DNA from: Candidatus Saccharimonadota bacterium
GTDB taxonomy: Bacteria; Patescibacteriota; Saccharimonadia; Saccharimonadales; Saccharimonadaceae
Direction of reading: 5' to 3'
Assembly: GCA_900555675.1 (NCBI GenBank)
Contig: UNSN01000011.1
Coordinates: forward strand, 1 to 18,906
Length of the DNA stretch: 18,906 bases
Positions 7,184-15,528 of the stretch are shown in pieces. Below the pieces are notes generated by a model that did no database searches, was not told the DNA's origin, and saw only the letters and a program-made list of their open reading frames with translations. Each line of letters opens with the position of its first letter. Positions within the stretch are counted from its first letter, which is position 1. A program made the translations under genes and the position numbers.

Positions 7184-8553
7184 CAAATCTTCTCCACTTC
7201 CGAAACTAGCTTCAGCAAGTTCTTATCCGACTTGTAATCGCCAATAAGCTGCACGCCAATTGGCAATCCTTCATCGCTATTTCCAGCCGGCGCGGCAACC
7301 GCAGGAAGTCCAGCCAAACTTGCCGGCACAGTCATGATGTCCGCCAAATACATTTTTATCGGATCGCTAGCATTTTCCCCAATCTTAAACGCAGGAGTCG
7401 GCGCAACCGGCATCAATAGCGCATCATATTCGGTAAATAACTTCTTAAATTCGTCAATCAACAACGTCCTGGCTTTTTGAGCCTGCATATAATAAGCATC
7501 GAAAAATCCGCTTGACAATACAAAACTTCCTATCATAATTCGTCGCTTATTCTCAGTCATGAAACCTTCATTTCGACTACGACCGTAAAGTTCCGCCAAA
7601 GTTTTTACCTCCGCTGCTCGATGGCCATATCGCACGCCGTCATATCGCGCCAAATTCGAAGACAATTCCGCCGGCACAATTATGTAATACATCGCCAGAG
7701 AATGTTGCATCATACTCAAATCCACTTCTTCAATTTCGTAGCCAAGCTGCTTCAATTTCTCCGCATAATCAAGCGTTTTTTGGCGAACTTCCGCGTCCAC
7801 GTCATCAGTCATACACTGCTTGACCAGACCTATTTTTTTCTTTGCAAATTCTGGCTGATTATTCCAAAAATCAGGCAAAGTCGTCATATCTTTATCATCG
7901 CGACCAGCCATAATTTCCATCACCAAATCAGTGTCTTCTGCGTTCGTAGCAAAACAACCAATTGTGTCCGTACTTGATGCCATCGCCACTACGCCATAAC
8001 GACTAACCGCTCCGTAAGTCGGCTTAATTCCAACCACTCCGTTAAAGCTGGCTGGCTGACGAATCGAACCGCCAGTATCCGTACCAAGCGCAAACGGAAC
8101 CACGTCGAGTGCTGTAACTACCGCCGATCCACCAGATGACCCACCAGCAACTCGCGTTTCATCTGCAGCGTTCTTCGTTGGGCCAAATGCCGAGTTTTCA
8201 GTCGAACCACCGTGCGCAAAAGCATCCAAATTCGCTTTACCAATGCAAATCGCACCTTCCGCTTCCAATTTCTCAACAGCCGTCGCCTGCAATGGCGCAT
8301 TAAAGTTTTCTAGCATTTTTGAAGCGGCAGTCGTTGGCGCACCAAACGCCAAAAAATTGTCCTTCACAACAAATGGCACGCCCGCCAATCGTCCAGAGAC
8401 CTCGCCAGCATCAACTTTTTCTGCTCGCTCCAGTGCACGCTCTTCCGTCAAGCTAAGCAGCGCATTATATTCCTCAATTTCACGCGCTCGTCGCAACGCT
8501 TTTTTTACGTTCTCGACCGCGCTCTTGCCGATAAAATCACTAATCTTACTCAT
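7183..8553 (-). CDS. gatA: Glutamyl-tRNA(Gln) amidotransferase subunit A
   Basis: The glutaminase of GatCAB: it releases ammonia from glutamine and channels it to GatB. The 456 aa are slightly short for GatA, mainly at the N-terminus. The amidase-signature triad is complete: catalytic Lys64 in VVKDN, cis-Ser139 in AGGSSGGS, and nucleophile Ser163 in GTDTGGSIRQPA. The spacing matches that known for S. aureus GatA. IGKANLDAFAHGGS (104-117) is also typical. The C-terminal PIGVQLIGDYKSDKNLL is the usual family ending. The start codon overlaps the gatC stop (TAATG), and the stop overlaps the next start (TGATG), so translation is coupled on both sides. Confidence 0.97.
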   Translation of the reverse strand: MSKISDFIGKSAVENVKKALRRAREIEEYNALLSLTEERALERAEKVDAGEVSGRLAGVPFVVKDNFLAFGAPTTAASKMLENFNAPLQATAVEKLEAEGAICIGKANLDAFAHGGSTENSAFGPTKNAADETRVAGGSSGGSAVVTALDVVPFALGTDTGGSIRQPASFNGVVGIKPTYGAVSRYGVVAMASSTDTIGCFATNAEDTDLVMEIMAGRDDKDMTTLPDFWNNQPEFAKKKIGLVKQCMTDDVDAEVRQKTLDYAEKLKQLGYEIEEVDLSMMQHSLAMYYIIVPAELSSNLARYDGVRYGHRAAEVKTLAELYGRSRNEGFMTENKRRIMIGSFVLSSGFFDAYYMQAQKARTLLIDEFKKLFTEYDALLMPVAPTPAFKIGENASDPIKMYLADIMTVPASLAGLPAVAAPAGNSDEGLPIGVQLIGDYKSDKNLLKLVSEVEKI

Positions 8554-8840
8554 TACAATACCTGCGGAACTTTCACTTGGTTATTCTGTTTTTCTGGCGC
8601 CAAATCGAGCAATTTCTCAACAGGAATCTCCGCCTGAACTTCATCCTCGCGCCAAACATTGCTCAATCCTGTAACTTGATAAGTCGGCTCAACACCCGAC
8701 ACATCAAGCTCGCCCAACTGCTCAATATAGCCAATTATATTTTCCAAATCTTGGCGCAGTCCGTCGGTTTCGTCATCAGTCAATGCCAGACTACTCAAAC
8801 TCGCCAAGTGCTGAATATCGCTGGTAGAAATAGTTATCAT
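8553..8840 (-). CDS. gatC: Glutamyl-tRNA(Gln) amidotransferase subunit C
   Basis: The small subunit of 95 aa that wraps around and stabilises GatA and GatB. The pattern ISTSDIQHLASLSSLALTDD near the N-terminus, the helix FENIIGYI-type segment (DLENIIGYIEQLGELDVSGV) and the EPTYQVTGLSNVWREDE motif are characteristic. It heads the gatC-gatA-orf139-gatB(-galU) operon. The ATG has no Shine-Dalgarno site; instead an extended -10 promoter ends 6 nt before it, predicting a leaderless transcript. Confidence 0.95.
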   Translation of the reverse strand: MITISTSDIQHLASLSSLALTDDETDGLRQDLENIIGYIEQLGELDVSGVEPTYQVTGLSNVWREDEVQAEIPVEKLLDLAPEKQNNQVKVPQVL

Positions 8841-8846
8841 ATCAAT

Positions 8847-8852
8847 ATTATA
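8847..8852 (-). promoter_or_regulatory. Extended -10 promoter of the gat operon
   Basis: TGGTATAAT on the minus strand is a perfect extended -10 (TG one base before TATAAT). Exactly 6 nt separate it from the gatC ATG, placing the expected +1 on the A of the start codon. No -35 consensus is visible; the region upstream is taken up by the terminator of the preceding gene. Confidence 0.65.
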
Positions 8853-8857
8853 CCACT

Positions 8858-8888
8858 AAAAAAGCCGCCCACTAAAGTGAGCGACTTT
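8858..8888 (-). terminator. Rho-independent terminator of the multi-pass membrane gene
   Basis: On the minus strand a 12-bp stem (AAAGTCGCTCAC / GTGGGCGGCTTT, two G-U pairs) with a TTTA loop is followed by a run of six U. The G-U pairs become A-C mismatches on the plus strand, so it works best for minus-strand transcripts. It separates the 263-aa membrane gene from the gat operon. Confidence 0.85.
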
Positions 8889-8904
8889 ATTTTTCCAAGT
8901 TTTA

Positions 8905-9696
8905 TTACATTGAGTAATCTTGGTAGTTCTTGTAGCGACTGTAGTCTGATGGAATAGTTTTTGCTGAGCTGCCCGTGTCGTGCGCTTTAACGGCAATTGT
9001 GATAGCGCCAGTCAATAGTACGACAGAAGAAGCCACAATCAACATCAAAGACAAAGCCTTTGACATGTTGCGTCCCTTGACAATTTGGCAAATGAAGTAA
9101 GCGCTAGTAGCAACAATTGCAAGAGCTAATGCGTATGGCAAGAATTCACCCAAGTACAAACTCTTATAGAATTCGCCGCCGTCACCAACGCCGATAAATA
9201 GTAATGAGTTGATCAAAATACTTACCAATCGAGCAACCAAGTCGACAGCTGGAATGATCAAAACAGCCAAACCGCCGTAAGTTACCAATTTGTAAGCTGT
9301 TCGCTTTGTGTAGCCTTCACGCTCCGGAACGGCTTTTGATACGCGTGAAAATAGGACTAGCGACAATACAGCCAAAAGTACAGCAAATACTGACGCTGCA
9401 ACAATTCCCGTTCCCTGAGTTACCATTGATGGGGCAAAAAATCCGCCAACGCTTCTCAATAACATTGATGTTGAATTCGTCCACAAACCAAACACCTTAG
9501 TTATGATGTCAATCAGCAACATGATTGAAATAATCGCTGAGCCCATTGCCAAAGCGTATTCCAAAGTTAACATCTTTGCCTTGCCCTTATTTGGGTCTTC
9601 ATATGCGTATTGTGGATATGCTTGATAAGCATTTGGTTGCATCGGCATTTCTGGTTGCGCGACGTTTGTTGGCTGTGGTTGTTCTTTTGTTGCCAT
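8905..9696 (-). CDS. Multi-pass membrane protein, unknown
   Basis: A 263-aa protein with a Gln/Pro/Tyr-rich, disordered N-terminus (PQPTNVAQPEMPMQPNAY and onward to about 38), then about five hydrophobic helices near residues 42-72, 94-119, 135-168, 187-206 and 213-238, and a short polar C-terminus rich in Ser, Tyr and Asp. Layout and the LEYALAMGSAIISIM segment recall DUF5671-type membrane proteins of CPR bacteria, but I am not certain. It is a single-gene unit: a strong AGGAGGG site precedes the ATG, a promoter overlaps the end of uvrB, and a strong terminator follows. No catalytic motif is visible. A role in the envelope is the safest inference. Confidence 0.88.
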   Translation of the reverse strand: MATKEQPQPTNVAQPEMPMQPNAYQAYPQYAYEDPNKGKAKMLTLEYALAMGSAIISIMLLIDIITKVFGLWTNSTSMLLRSVGGFFAPSMVTQGTGIVAASVFAVLLAVLSLVLFSRVSKAVPEREGYTKRTAYKLVTYGGLAVLIIPAVDLVARLVSILINSLLFIGVGDGGEFYKSLYLGEFLPYALALAIVATSAYFICQIVKGRNMSKALSLMLIVASSVVLLTGAITIAVKAHDTGSSAKTIPSDYSRYKNYQDYSM

Positions 9697-9723
9697 AATC
9701 CCTCCTGATCTAATAATGTTTTT

Positions 9724-9752
9724 ATTCTACATCGTATGGCGAATTTCTGCAA
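9724..9752 (-). promoter_or_regulatory. Promoter of the multi-pass membrane gene
   Basis: On the minus strand TTGCAG (9747-9752) and TAGAAT (9724-9729) are separated by 17 nt. The -35 lies inside the uvrB coding end and the -10 overlaps the uvrB stop codon. AGGAGGG stands 3-4 nt before the ATG at 9696, so this transcript carries a normal leader of roughly 20 nt. Confidence 0.55.
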
Positions 9753-11697
9753 TTAAATCACGCAGTTCTGCCGCTTTTTCAAATTCCAAATTAGCGCTAT
9801 GTAGTTCCATTTGCGCCGTCAGATCTTTAATCAAAGCCGGATATTCGTCTTTTGGAATTTTCTTCAGGTTGAGCTTTGGCTTTTTATCAGATTCTTTTTG
9901 CGGAATAATCGAGCGCAAACCATCGTCAATTTCCTTCTGAATAGTTTGCGGCGTAATATTATGCTCTTCGTTATATTTCTGCTGGATCGCTCGACGTCGA
10001 TTCGTTTCGTCAATTGCTCGACGCATACTATCCGTAACATTGTCGCCGTACATAATAACTCGACCATCAACGTGCCGCGCCGCCCGTCCAATCGTCTGAA
10101 TTAGCGCCTGCTCACTACGCAAGAAACCTTCCTTGTCGGCGTCCATAATTGCCACCAAACTTACCTCCGGAAGGTCCAGACCTTCGCGCAATAGATTAAT
10201 TCCAACCAGCACATCATACGTTCCAAGTCGCAAATCTTTCAGAATATCGCCACGCTCCAGCGTATCAATTTCGCTATGCAAATACGCCGTCTTCACGCCG
10301 TTTTCCGTCAAATAAGCGCTCAAATCCTCCGCCATTCGCTTGGTTAATGTCGTCACCAATACGCGATGACCTTTCGCAATCGTCTGGCGAATTTCCTCCA
10401 TCAAATCATCGACTTGCCCATCGGTTGGTCGAACTTCAATCGGCGGATCAAGCAACCCAGTCGGCCGAATAAGCTGCTCAGTCGGCTTTGGCGAATGAGA
10501 AAGTTCATAATCTCCCGGTGTAGCGGAAACATAAATTGCCTGATGAATATGCTGATTGAACTCATCAAATCGAAGTGGGCGATTGTCCAATGCGCTCGGA
10601 AGACGAAAACCATGCTCAACCAAAACTTCTTTACGGGCGCGATCGCCGTTATACATTCCTCGAACTTGCGGCAATGTCATATGCGATTCGTCAACCAAAA
10701 GTAGCCAATCGTCCGGAAAATAATCAATCAAAGTCGCAGGCTGTTCGCCAGGTTCTCGATCGGTCAAATAGCGCGAATAATTCTCAATCCCCTTCACAAA
10801 ACCAGTTTCCTTCAACATCTCCAAATCATATTTGGTACGCTGACTTAACCTTTGCGCCTCTAAAAATTTGCCGTTATCCTCAAACCATTTCAGCCGTTGA
10901 TTAAACTCATTTTCAATCCCAATAATCGCCTTTTCAATTCGTTCACGTGGCGTCGAATAGTGGCTGGATGGGAAAATTGTCAATTGGTCCGGCCGATCCA
11001 AAATCTCGCCAGTCAAAGGATCAATCTTCGTCAGCCGCTCAATTTCATCGCCAAAGAATTCCACGCGAACCGCAGTATCTTGACCCGCTGGAAAAATATC
11101 CACGACATCGCCGCGCACCCGAAAAGTTCCTCGCGCAAAATCGACGTCATTGCGCTTATACTGAATGTCGGTTAGTAGACGGATAAACTTGTCCTGAACT
11201 CGGCGCTCACCAACGGTCAATTTAATAGCCATATCAGCGTAAGTTTCTGGCGAACCAATGCCATAAATACAACTCACACTCGCCACGATAATCACATCGC
11301 GGCGCGTAAGCAGCGCGGAAGTTGCCGCATGCCTAAGCCGATCAATTTCGTCGTTGATTTTCGAATCTTTCTCGATGTAAGTGTCGCTTGAAGCGATGTA
11401 CGCTTCTGGCTGATAATAATCAAAATAGCTAACAAAATAATGGACTTCATTGTCCGGAAAAAATTCCTTAAACTCAGAAAAAAGTTGCGCCGCCAAAGTC
11501 TTATTATGCGCCAAAACCAGCGTCGGCACATTGCGCTTAGCGATAATATTCGCCATCGTAAACGTCTTACCTGAACCAGTCACACCCAGTAAAGTTTGCT
11601 CGCGCTGACCTTTTTCCAAACCATCGACTAACTGAGCAATTGCTCGCGGCTGGTCGCCAGTGGGCTGATATGAAGAAGAGAGGCGAAATTTATTCAC
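9727..11697 (-). CDS. uvrB: UvrABC excision repair helicase subunit B
   Basis: Damage-verification helicase of nucleotide excision repair; it loads with UvrA and recruits UvrC. It is 656 aa, full length. The Walker [11 protein letters not shown] (38-47), the beta-hairpin region [14 protein letters not shown], the DESH box within [20 protein letters not shown], and motif [21 protein letters not shown] are all intact. The C-terminal UVR domain ([20 protein letters not shown]) that binds UvrC is present. The start is GTG at 11697, matching the usual [17 protein letters not shown] beginning. GAGAGG abuts the GTG with no spacing, so it cannot act as a normal ribosome site; TAAAAT ends 6 nt before the GTG, hinting at a leaderless message. 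No uvrA or uvrC is in the window. Confidence 0.97.
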   Translation of the reverse strand: MNKFRLSSSYQPTGDQPRAIAQLVDGLEKGQREQTLLGVTGSGKTFTMANIIAKRNVPTLVLAHNKTLAAQLFSEFKEFFPDNEVHYFVSYFDYYQPEAYIASSDTYIEKDSKINDEIDRLRHAATSALLTRRDVIIVASVSCIYGIGSPETYADMAIKLTVGERRVQDKFIRLLTDIQYKRNDVDFARGTFRVRGDVVDIFPAGQDTAVRVEFFGDEIERLTKIDPLTGEILDRPDQLTIFPSSHYSTPRERIEKAIIGIENEFNQRLKWFEDNGKFLEAQRLSQRTKYDLEMLKETGFVKGIENYSRYLTDREPGEQPATLIDYFPDDWLLLVDESHMTLPQVRGMYNGDRARKEVLVEHGFRLPSALDNRPLRFDEFNQHIHQAIYVSATPGDYELSHSPKPTEQLIRPTGLLDPPIEVRPTDGQVDDLMEEIRQTIAKGHRVLVTTLTKRMAEDLSAYLTENGVKTAYLHSEIDTLERGDILKDLRLGTYDVLVGINLLREGLDLPEVSLVAIMDADKEGFLRSEQALIQTIGRAARHVDGRVIMYGDNVTDSMRRAIDETNRRRAIQQKYNEEHNITPQTIQKEIDDGLRSIIPQKESDKKPKLNLKKIPKDEYPALIKDLTAQMELHSANLEFEKAAELRDLIAEIRHTM

Positions 11698-11703
11698 CTC
11701 TCT

Positions 11704-11709
11704 ATTTTA
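11704..11709 (-). promoter_or_regulatory. Possible -10 box of uvrB
   Basis: TAAAAT on the minus strand lies 6 nt before the GTG of uvrB, in the 27-nt gap after the upstream gene. The -35 is weak. An alternative TATAGT starts 5 nt further upstream. uvrB might instead be read from the promoter of the 199-aa gene. Confidence 0.3.
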
Positions 11710-11724
11710 CTATATTTATGAAAA

Positions 11725-12324
11725 CTAGTCTTGGCCATAAGTTTGAGACGAGCCAGAAACTTCACATTTGCCGTCAACCAAGCGACTCGGAACCGACGCA
11801 GACTTCAAGTCTGAGCACGGCATGCCACCTTGCTGCGTGCCCGCAACAATTGCGATTTCGCCAGTGCCGTTCTTCGGCCCGATAATAGTATAAGCGTTCG
11901 TCAATCCATATACTGCCGCATATTTTCCGTATGCACGGTCAATGATTGGCTCATACGTAGAACCTTCGCGTTCTGGAATTGGCTGACCGACTTTAGACTT
12001 CAAAAACTTCTTCAAAGAGCTATCAATATCCAATTTATCAACATCACTTGCTGAAGTTAAACGAATACCCGTGCCGTCGCCTTTGGTTCGAAAATCTTTA
12101 TACTCTTTCTTTGCCTCATTTGACGGCTCTTCGCCTTCACCACGCGTTTTTTCCAGTGAATCAGATGAGTCTTTCTTTGTTTGGCTGGTTTTTACTGAAG
12201 CGCTAGAACCCTTATCTTTATGCATAGCGCCAGCAATTATCCATGTCGCCATAGCTACGATAATTATACCCATAATAATCACCGCCGCGATCAGCCATTT
12301 ATTAGCCGTTGATTTATTTTCCAT
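11725..12324 (-). CDS. N-terminally anchored extracytoplasmic protein, unknown
   Basis: A 199-aa protein I do not recognise. One hydrophobic helix at residues 10-33 (WLIAAVIIMGIIIVAMATWI) acts as an uncleaved anchor; there is no lipobox. It is followed by a Ser/Lys/Glu-rich, disordered linker (about 35-75) and a compact C-terminal domain (about 80-199). Two cysteines lie near the C-terminus (MPCSD and GKCEV) and could form a disulfide outside the cell. The tail is Ser/Gln/Tyr-rich. GGAGG sits 4 nt before ATG 12324, with a clear promoter upstream. It is followed by uvrB after 27 bp with no terminator, so uvrB may partly depend on it; their jobs are probably unrelated. Confidence 0.85.
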   Translation of the reverse strand: MENKSTANKWLIAAVIIMGIIIVAMATWIIAGAMHKDKGSSASVKTSQTKKDSSDSLEKTRGEGEEPSNEAKKEYKDFRTKGDGTGIRLTSASDVDKLDIDSSLKKFLKSKVGQPIPEREGSTYEPIIDRAYGKYAAVYGLTNAYTIIGPKNGTGEIAIVAGTQQGGMPCSDLKSASVPSRLVDGKCEVSGSSQTYGQD

Positions 12325-12350
12325 AAAACCTCCATTTAGATTGTGCTTTG

Positions 12351-12379
12351 ATTGTATATGATGGATTATTTGCCGTCAA
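12351..12379 (-). promoter_or_regulatory. Promoter of the anchored 199-aa protein gene
   Basis: On the minus strand TTGACG (12374-12379), 17 nt and TACAAT (12351-12356) form a near-consensus sigma-70-type promoter. The expected start lies about 20 nt before the ATG and leaves room for the GGAGG ribosome site. Its -35 stands only 4 bp from the -35 of the divergent LOG-family gene. Confidence 0.75.
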
Positions 12380-12383
12380 TGTA

Positions 12384-12412
12384 TTGTAACCATAGGCATT
12401 TTATGATATAGT
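12384..12412 (+). promoter_or_regulatory. Promoter of the LOG-family gene
   Basis: TTGTAA (12384-12389), 17 nt and TATAGT (12407-12412) on the plus strand. The leader of about 30 nt is A-rich and ends in AAAAAGGATA before the start codon. It is back-to-back with the promoter of the 199-aa gene. Confidence 0.65.
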
Positions 12413-12447
12413 AATAAAGTTAAAATCATAAAATAAAAAGGATAATG

Positions 12448-13116
12448 ATGACACCGAAAAATGTTTGTATTCCGCGCGAATTGCAACTTCAGGCTGCGAT
12501 GTTCAGATTAGGAAAAGTCGATGACGAAATTCATGCCGGCTATGAAATTCTCCAAAAATATCATAAAACCGTAACTTTTTTTGGGTCGGCCAGGATAACT
12601 GAAGATAACGAATATTATCAAAAAGCCAAAGATTTAGCGTTTCAGCTAGCCAAAGAAGGCTACACAATTATCACCGGCGGCGGCGGCGGAATTATGGAAG
12701 CAGCAAACCGCGGCGCTATGGAAGCTGGCGGAAAATCAGTCGGATTCAACATTCGCTTGCCACACGAGCAATCATTGAACAACTACACGACAGATTCGTT
12801 CGCATTCACACACTTCGCACCACGAAAAATCGTCATGACGCTTCTGGCTGATGCGTACGTTTGTTTCCCTGGCGGATTCGGCACAATGGATGAAATTTGT
12901 GAGATTATTACATTAACACAAACTAAGAAGATGGCGCCAGTGCCAATTGTCTTGTTTGACAAAAAATTCTGGAGCAAATGGGATGATTTTGTTCGCGAAA
13001 ATATGCTTCCAAATAAGCTGATCTCTGACGGCGATGAAAAAATCTACACAATTACCGAAGATATTCCAGAGGTGGTTAATTTAATTAAAAATCAGCGAAC
13101 TTGTTGCGACCGATAA
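12448..13116 (+). CDS. LOG-family (TIGR00730) Rossmann-fold protein
   Basis: A 222-aa protein of the LOG/YgdH-type family; characterised members cleave ribose-5'-phosphate from nucleoside monophosphates, often cytokinin precursors. The family signatures are clear: FGSARI (45-50), GGGGGIMEAANRGA (77-90) and PGGFGTMDE (141-149), the last carrying the phosphate-binding and catalytic glutamate region. Its substrate here is unknown. AAGGA lies 5 nt before ATG 12448 but only 2 nt before an ATG at 12445, so the second start is preferred; they differ by one Met. It runs opposite to most neighbours and its stop (TAA) is directly adjacent to the stop of the gene on the other strand. Confidence 0.92.
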   Translation: MTPKNVCIPRELQLQAAMFRLGKVDDEIHAGYEILQKYHKTVTFFGSARITEDNEYYQKAKDLAFQLAKEGYTIITGGGGGIMEAANRGAMEAGGKSVGFNIRLPHEQSLNNYTTDSFAFTHFAPRKIVMTLLADAYVCFPGGFGTMDEICEIITLTQTKKMAPVPIVLFDKKFWSKWDDFVRENMLPNKLISDGDEKIYTITEDIPEVVNLIKNQRTCCDR

Positions 13117-13596
13117 TTATTTCTTAGGTTTCGGCTCAATCCAACAAATTCCACCCTGGCAGACCACTCGCTCTACGGTTGGATTGTACGTGCGCGGGTG
13201 GTTTTTATATCGACGCGTAATCTCAAATCCCAGACCTCGCTTACCATACGTTGTTTGCTGCTTCCCCAGAGGCAACTGGCAGTGATAATTATTTATAATG
13301 TCGATTGGATTAAACGAAATCACTTGACCATCAACGTCCAAAAGTACCCATTCAGAAGCCTTAAACGGCGCCCATTTGTCCACTTTCGGCGCAATAGCCA
13401 TTAGTGATTGATAAATTTCTTCTGCCGTAGCGTTTGACGGATCCAGACCTAGAGATCGAATAATCGAGTGCGCTCTAGCTAATATCTCCGCAATCAATCG
13501 CACGTCACTATCATCCCTAGTCATTTGCCTGAGCTCGGTTAATGCTCGACGCTTTTTTACGTCACCGCCCAACAATTTTCCCAAATTTTGCGCCAT
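13117..13596 (-). CDS. Unknown 159-aa soluble protein of the fba operon
   Basis: I do not recognise this protein. It is soluble: no signal or membrane helix is seen. Residues 1-75 look helical and basic (KKRRALTELRQMTRDD, then AEILARAHSIIRSLGLDP, then NATAEEIYQSLMAIAP). The second half is richer in beta residues (SEWVLLDVDGQVISFN) and ends in a Cys-x4-Cys pair (VVCQGGICWIEPKPKK) that may bind a metal or form a disulfide. It is last in the fba-pfkB operon, its ATG overlapping the kinase stop (TAATG), with AAAGGG upstream. It ends exactly where the convergent LOG-family gene ends. Operon position hints at a link with sugar phosphate metabolism, but nothing in the protein proves it. Confidence 0.88.
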   Translation of the reverse strand: MAQNLGKLLGGDVKKRRALTELRQMTRDDSDVRLIAEILARAHSIIRSLGLDPSNATAEEIYQSLMAIAPKVDKWAPFKASEWVLLDVDGQVISFNPIDIINNYHCQLPLGKQQTTYGKRGLGFEITRRYKNHPRTYNPTVERVVCQGGICWIEPKPKK

Positions 13597-14558
13597 TATA
13601 ATTCCCTTTCTTGAATTGGCATAGCATGAAGCACCGTGCCGGCATATAAAATTCCAGCCTTTGCTCCAATTTTCATAACCACCGAACTAGCATTCGCGCT
13701 GCCCATAATCACAGAGTTTTTCAAATTGCCACTTCGCGCCCATTCGCTCAAAAATCCCGACGCAAACGCATCTCCAGCGCCAGTTCTGTCAATTGACGGC
13801 CTGTCGTCGTACATTAGCGCTCGCACGATGGTTTTTCCGTCGCTTGCAATTGAGCCGTTTACTCCGTCCGTCACCAAAACGACCGGAACTAATCTCAAGC
13901 CTCTTCTAACCAAGGCTTCTAAATCCTCGCCAGACACCAATTGCTGCATTTCCTCTTTATTAAGCGTCAAAACATCGACATCAGACAATAGTCCCAGCAA
14001 TTTATCTTTTTGTGCAAGCTCTTTCTTTCCAGGATTAAAACAGATTTTCATATCGCGATGCTTGGCTTGTTGGAATAATTTGTGAAGCATCGGCATATTT
14101 CCCGCCAAAGTTGAAACGTATAGCCAATCCGCATCCTCTTCAGACAAATCAAAATCCGCCTCATGATAATGCGTCGAAGCGCCGCGGTATGTCAATATTG
14201 TTCGCTCGCCATTTGAAGCCAATAGTAACACCGAATATCCCGTGCTATATTTTGGCGAATACCTCACCAAATGCGTGTCAATATTTTCCTTATCCAAATC
14301 TGCAATTACCGCTTGCCCCGCTGGATCATGACCGATTGCTCCCATAAAACTAGCATAATGACCTTGCCTGGAAAACGTTACCGCAGCGTTTGTAGCGCCA
14401 CCGCCAGTTGAAAAATGAATCTGGTTTACGTCAGCCTTTGCCCCCAAATCCAGTCGCGCAAAACAGTGTTCTGGACTTTCACAAACTGGCGTCAGTGCGT
14501 CTGATTGACTTAAAAATACGTCTTGAATTGCCGCACCAACGGTGATGATTTTCGCCAT
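13596..14558 (-). CDS. PfkB-family carbohydrate kinase
   Basis: A 320-aa ribokinase-fold sugar (or nucleoside) kinase. The two family signatures are present: GGGATNAA (52-59) and DRTGAGDAFASGF (257-269), which carries the catalytic base Asp263 and the anion hole. The substrate is not fixed by sequence. Being in one operon with a fructose-bisphosphate aldolase makes a fructose-6-phosphate or fructose-1-phosphate kinase attractive, while ribokinase or adenosine kinase activity cannot be excluded. The N-terminal region has an insert between the first strand and the GG motif (residues 15-45, with two Cys). It overlaps both neighbours by one base (TAATG), so all three genes are translationally coupled. 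Confidence 0.93.
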   Translation of the reverse strand: MAKIITVGAAIQDVFLSQSDALTPVCESPEHCFARLDLGAKADVNQIHFSTGGGATNAAVTFSRQGHYASFMGAIGHDPAGQAVIADLDKENIDTHLVRYSPKYSTGYSVLLLASNGERTILTYRGASTHYHEADFDLSEEDADWLYVSTLAGNMPMLHKLFQQAKHRDMKICFNPGKKELAQKDKLLGLLSDVDVLTLNKEEMQQLVSGEDLEALVRRGLRLVPVVLVTDGVNGSIASDGKTIVRALMYDDRPSIDRTGAGDAFASGFLSEWARSGNLKNSVIMGSANASSVVMKIGAKAGILYAGTVLHAMPIQEREL

Positions 14559-15469
14559 TAAACCACCGCCTTTCGCACGGAATTAAACGCCTTAATCTTC
14601 GACTCCACCACTTCCTGTACAGCGGCATAAACTGGCGGCATTAATTTAACGATAGCGTACTCATTTGGATTTTCTCGCAAGGTTTTCTCCAAAGTCGTTC
14701 GGAAAGCGTAACGCATATCAGAATTGATATTGATTTTAGAAACGCCAATTTTCGCAGCATCCTCAAAATAATGCAGCGGCGTTCCAGACCCACCGTGCAA
14801 CGAAATCTGACAATGAATCGCCTCGCGAATGTCAGCCAACAAATCCAAATCCAACACTTTCGGAACTGGATATTTGCCATGCAAATTGCCAATCGCTGCT
14901 GCAAAAGTATCAATTCCAGTCGCCTCGACAAACGCACGCGCGCCTTCTGGAGTAGAAAAAGTCTTTTTTATTTCCTCATAATTTATATCTTCCGTATGAA
15001 CATTTGAACTCCCGCCAAAATAATGCGGCTCAGATTCCACTAGCGCGCCGGTAAACTTGGCATATTCAACGACTTCACGAGTCTTCGCAATAATTTCCTC
15101 GTCTGAAGCGTTATGATTTGCCTGAGAAATGTCAATATGTATAAACTCGTACCCTGCGTCAATGGCTCGCTTACAACCCTCAACCGTCGGACCGTGGTCC
15201 AGATTCAAATACATTTCAATTCCGTACTCAGCCTTATAATTGTCCACCAAATCGCGAACGTTCTCTAGACCCATAGCCTTCACTTCGGCGTCAGAAACCT
15301 CAACCAACACTGGTGATTGGAGTTTTTGTGCTGCCCGCGCCACCGCAATCAGCGTCTCTTGATTGTCAATATTAAACGCCCCAACCGCAAAACGCTGCGC
15401 CCGTGTCCGCTGCATTAAATGACGCGCCCGCGTCGTGTTTTTCCGAATCTCTGAAATCGATAATCCCAT
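14558..15469 (-). CDS. fba: Class II fructose-bisphosphate aldolase
   Basis: A zinc-dependent aldolase that splits or makes fructose-1,6-bisphosphate (tagatose-bisphosphate is possible in this family). It is 303 aa, class II size. NLDHG (89-93) holds catalytic Asp91 and zinc ligand His92; NLHGKYP (His197) and SLHGGSG (His225) supply the other zinc ligands; VESEP (144-148) is the glutamate region. The phosphate-binding motif is KININSDMR (245-253), where many relatives have KxNxxTD. AGGGGG stands 4 nt before the ATG. It heads the fba-kinase-159-aa operon and has a strong promoter with a palindrome over its -10. Confidence 0.94.
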   Translation of the reverse strand: MGLSISEIRKNTTRARHLMQRTRAQRFAVGAFNIDNQETLIAVARAAQKLQSPVLVEVSDAEVKAMGLENVRDLVDNYKAEYGIEMYLNLDHGPTVEGCKRAIDAGYEFIHIDISQANHNASDEEIIAKTREVVEYAKFTGALVESEPHYFGGSSNVHTEDINYEEIKKTFSTPEGARAFVEATGIDTFAAAIGNLHGKYPVPKVLDLDLLADIREAIHCQISLHGGSGTPLHYFEDAAKIGVSKININSDMRYAFRTTLEKTLRENPNEYAIVKLMPPVYAAVQEVVESKIKAFNSVRKAVV

Positions 15470-15490
15470 ACTGCCCCCTAAAATACTTAT

Positions 15491-15509
15491 GGTAATTATA
15501 TCAATTACC
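15491..15509. promoter_or_regulatory. Palindrome over the fba -10 box, possible operator
   Basis: GGTAATTATATCAATTACC has 7-bp perfect arms (GGTAATT/AATTACC) around a 5-nt centre and covers the whole fba -10 hexamer. This placement suits a repressor site. No regulator gene is in the window, so the function is inference. Confidence 0.45.
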
Positions 15510-15523
15510 GCCCGCTATGCCAA
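15495..15523 (-). promoter_or_regulatory. Promoter of the fba operon
   Basis: On the minus strand TTGGCA (15518-15523), 17 nt and a perfect TATAAT (15495-15500). The expected leader is about 20 nt and includes the AGGGGG ribosome site. It is back-to-back with the plus-strand promoter at 15529-15557, with 5 bp between the two -35 boxes. Confidence 0.8.
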
Positions 15524-15528
15524 GAGAA

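Noticed and set aside
8118..8674. Overlapping open frames on both strands in gatA
   Set aside because: They are Arg/Ser-rich shadows of the conserved amidase signature region with no initiation signals.
11698..11703. GAGAGG as the uvrB Shine-Dalgarno site
   Set aside because: It abuts the GTG codon with no spacer, so it cannot pair with 16S rRNA and position that start codon in the usual way.
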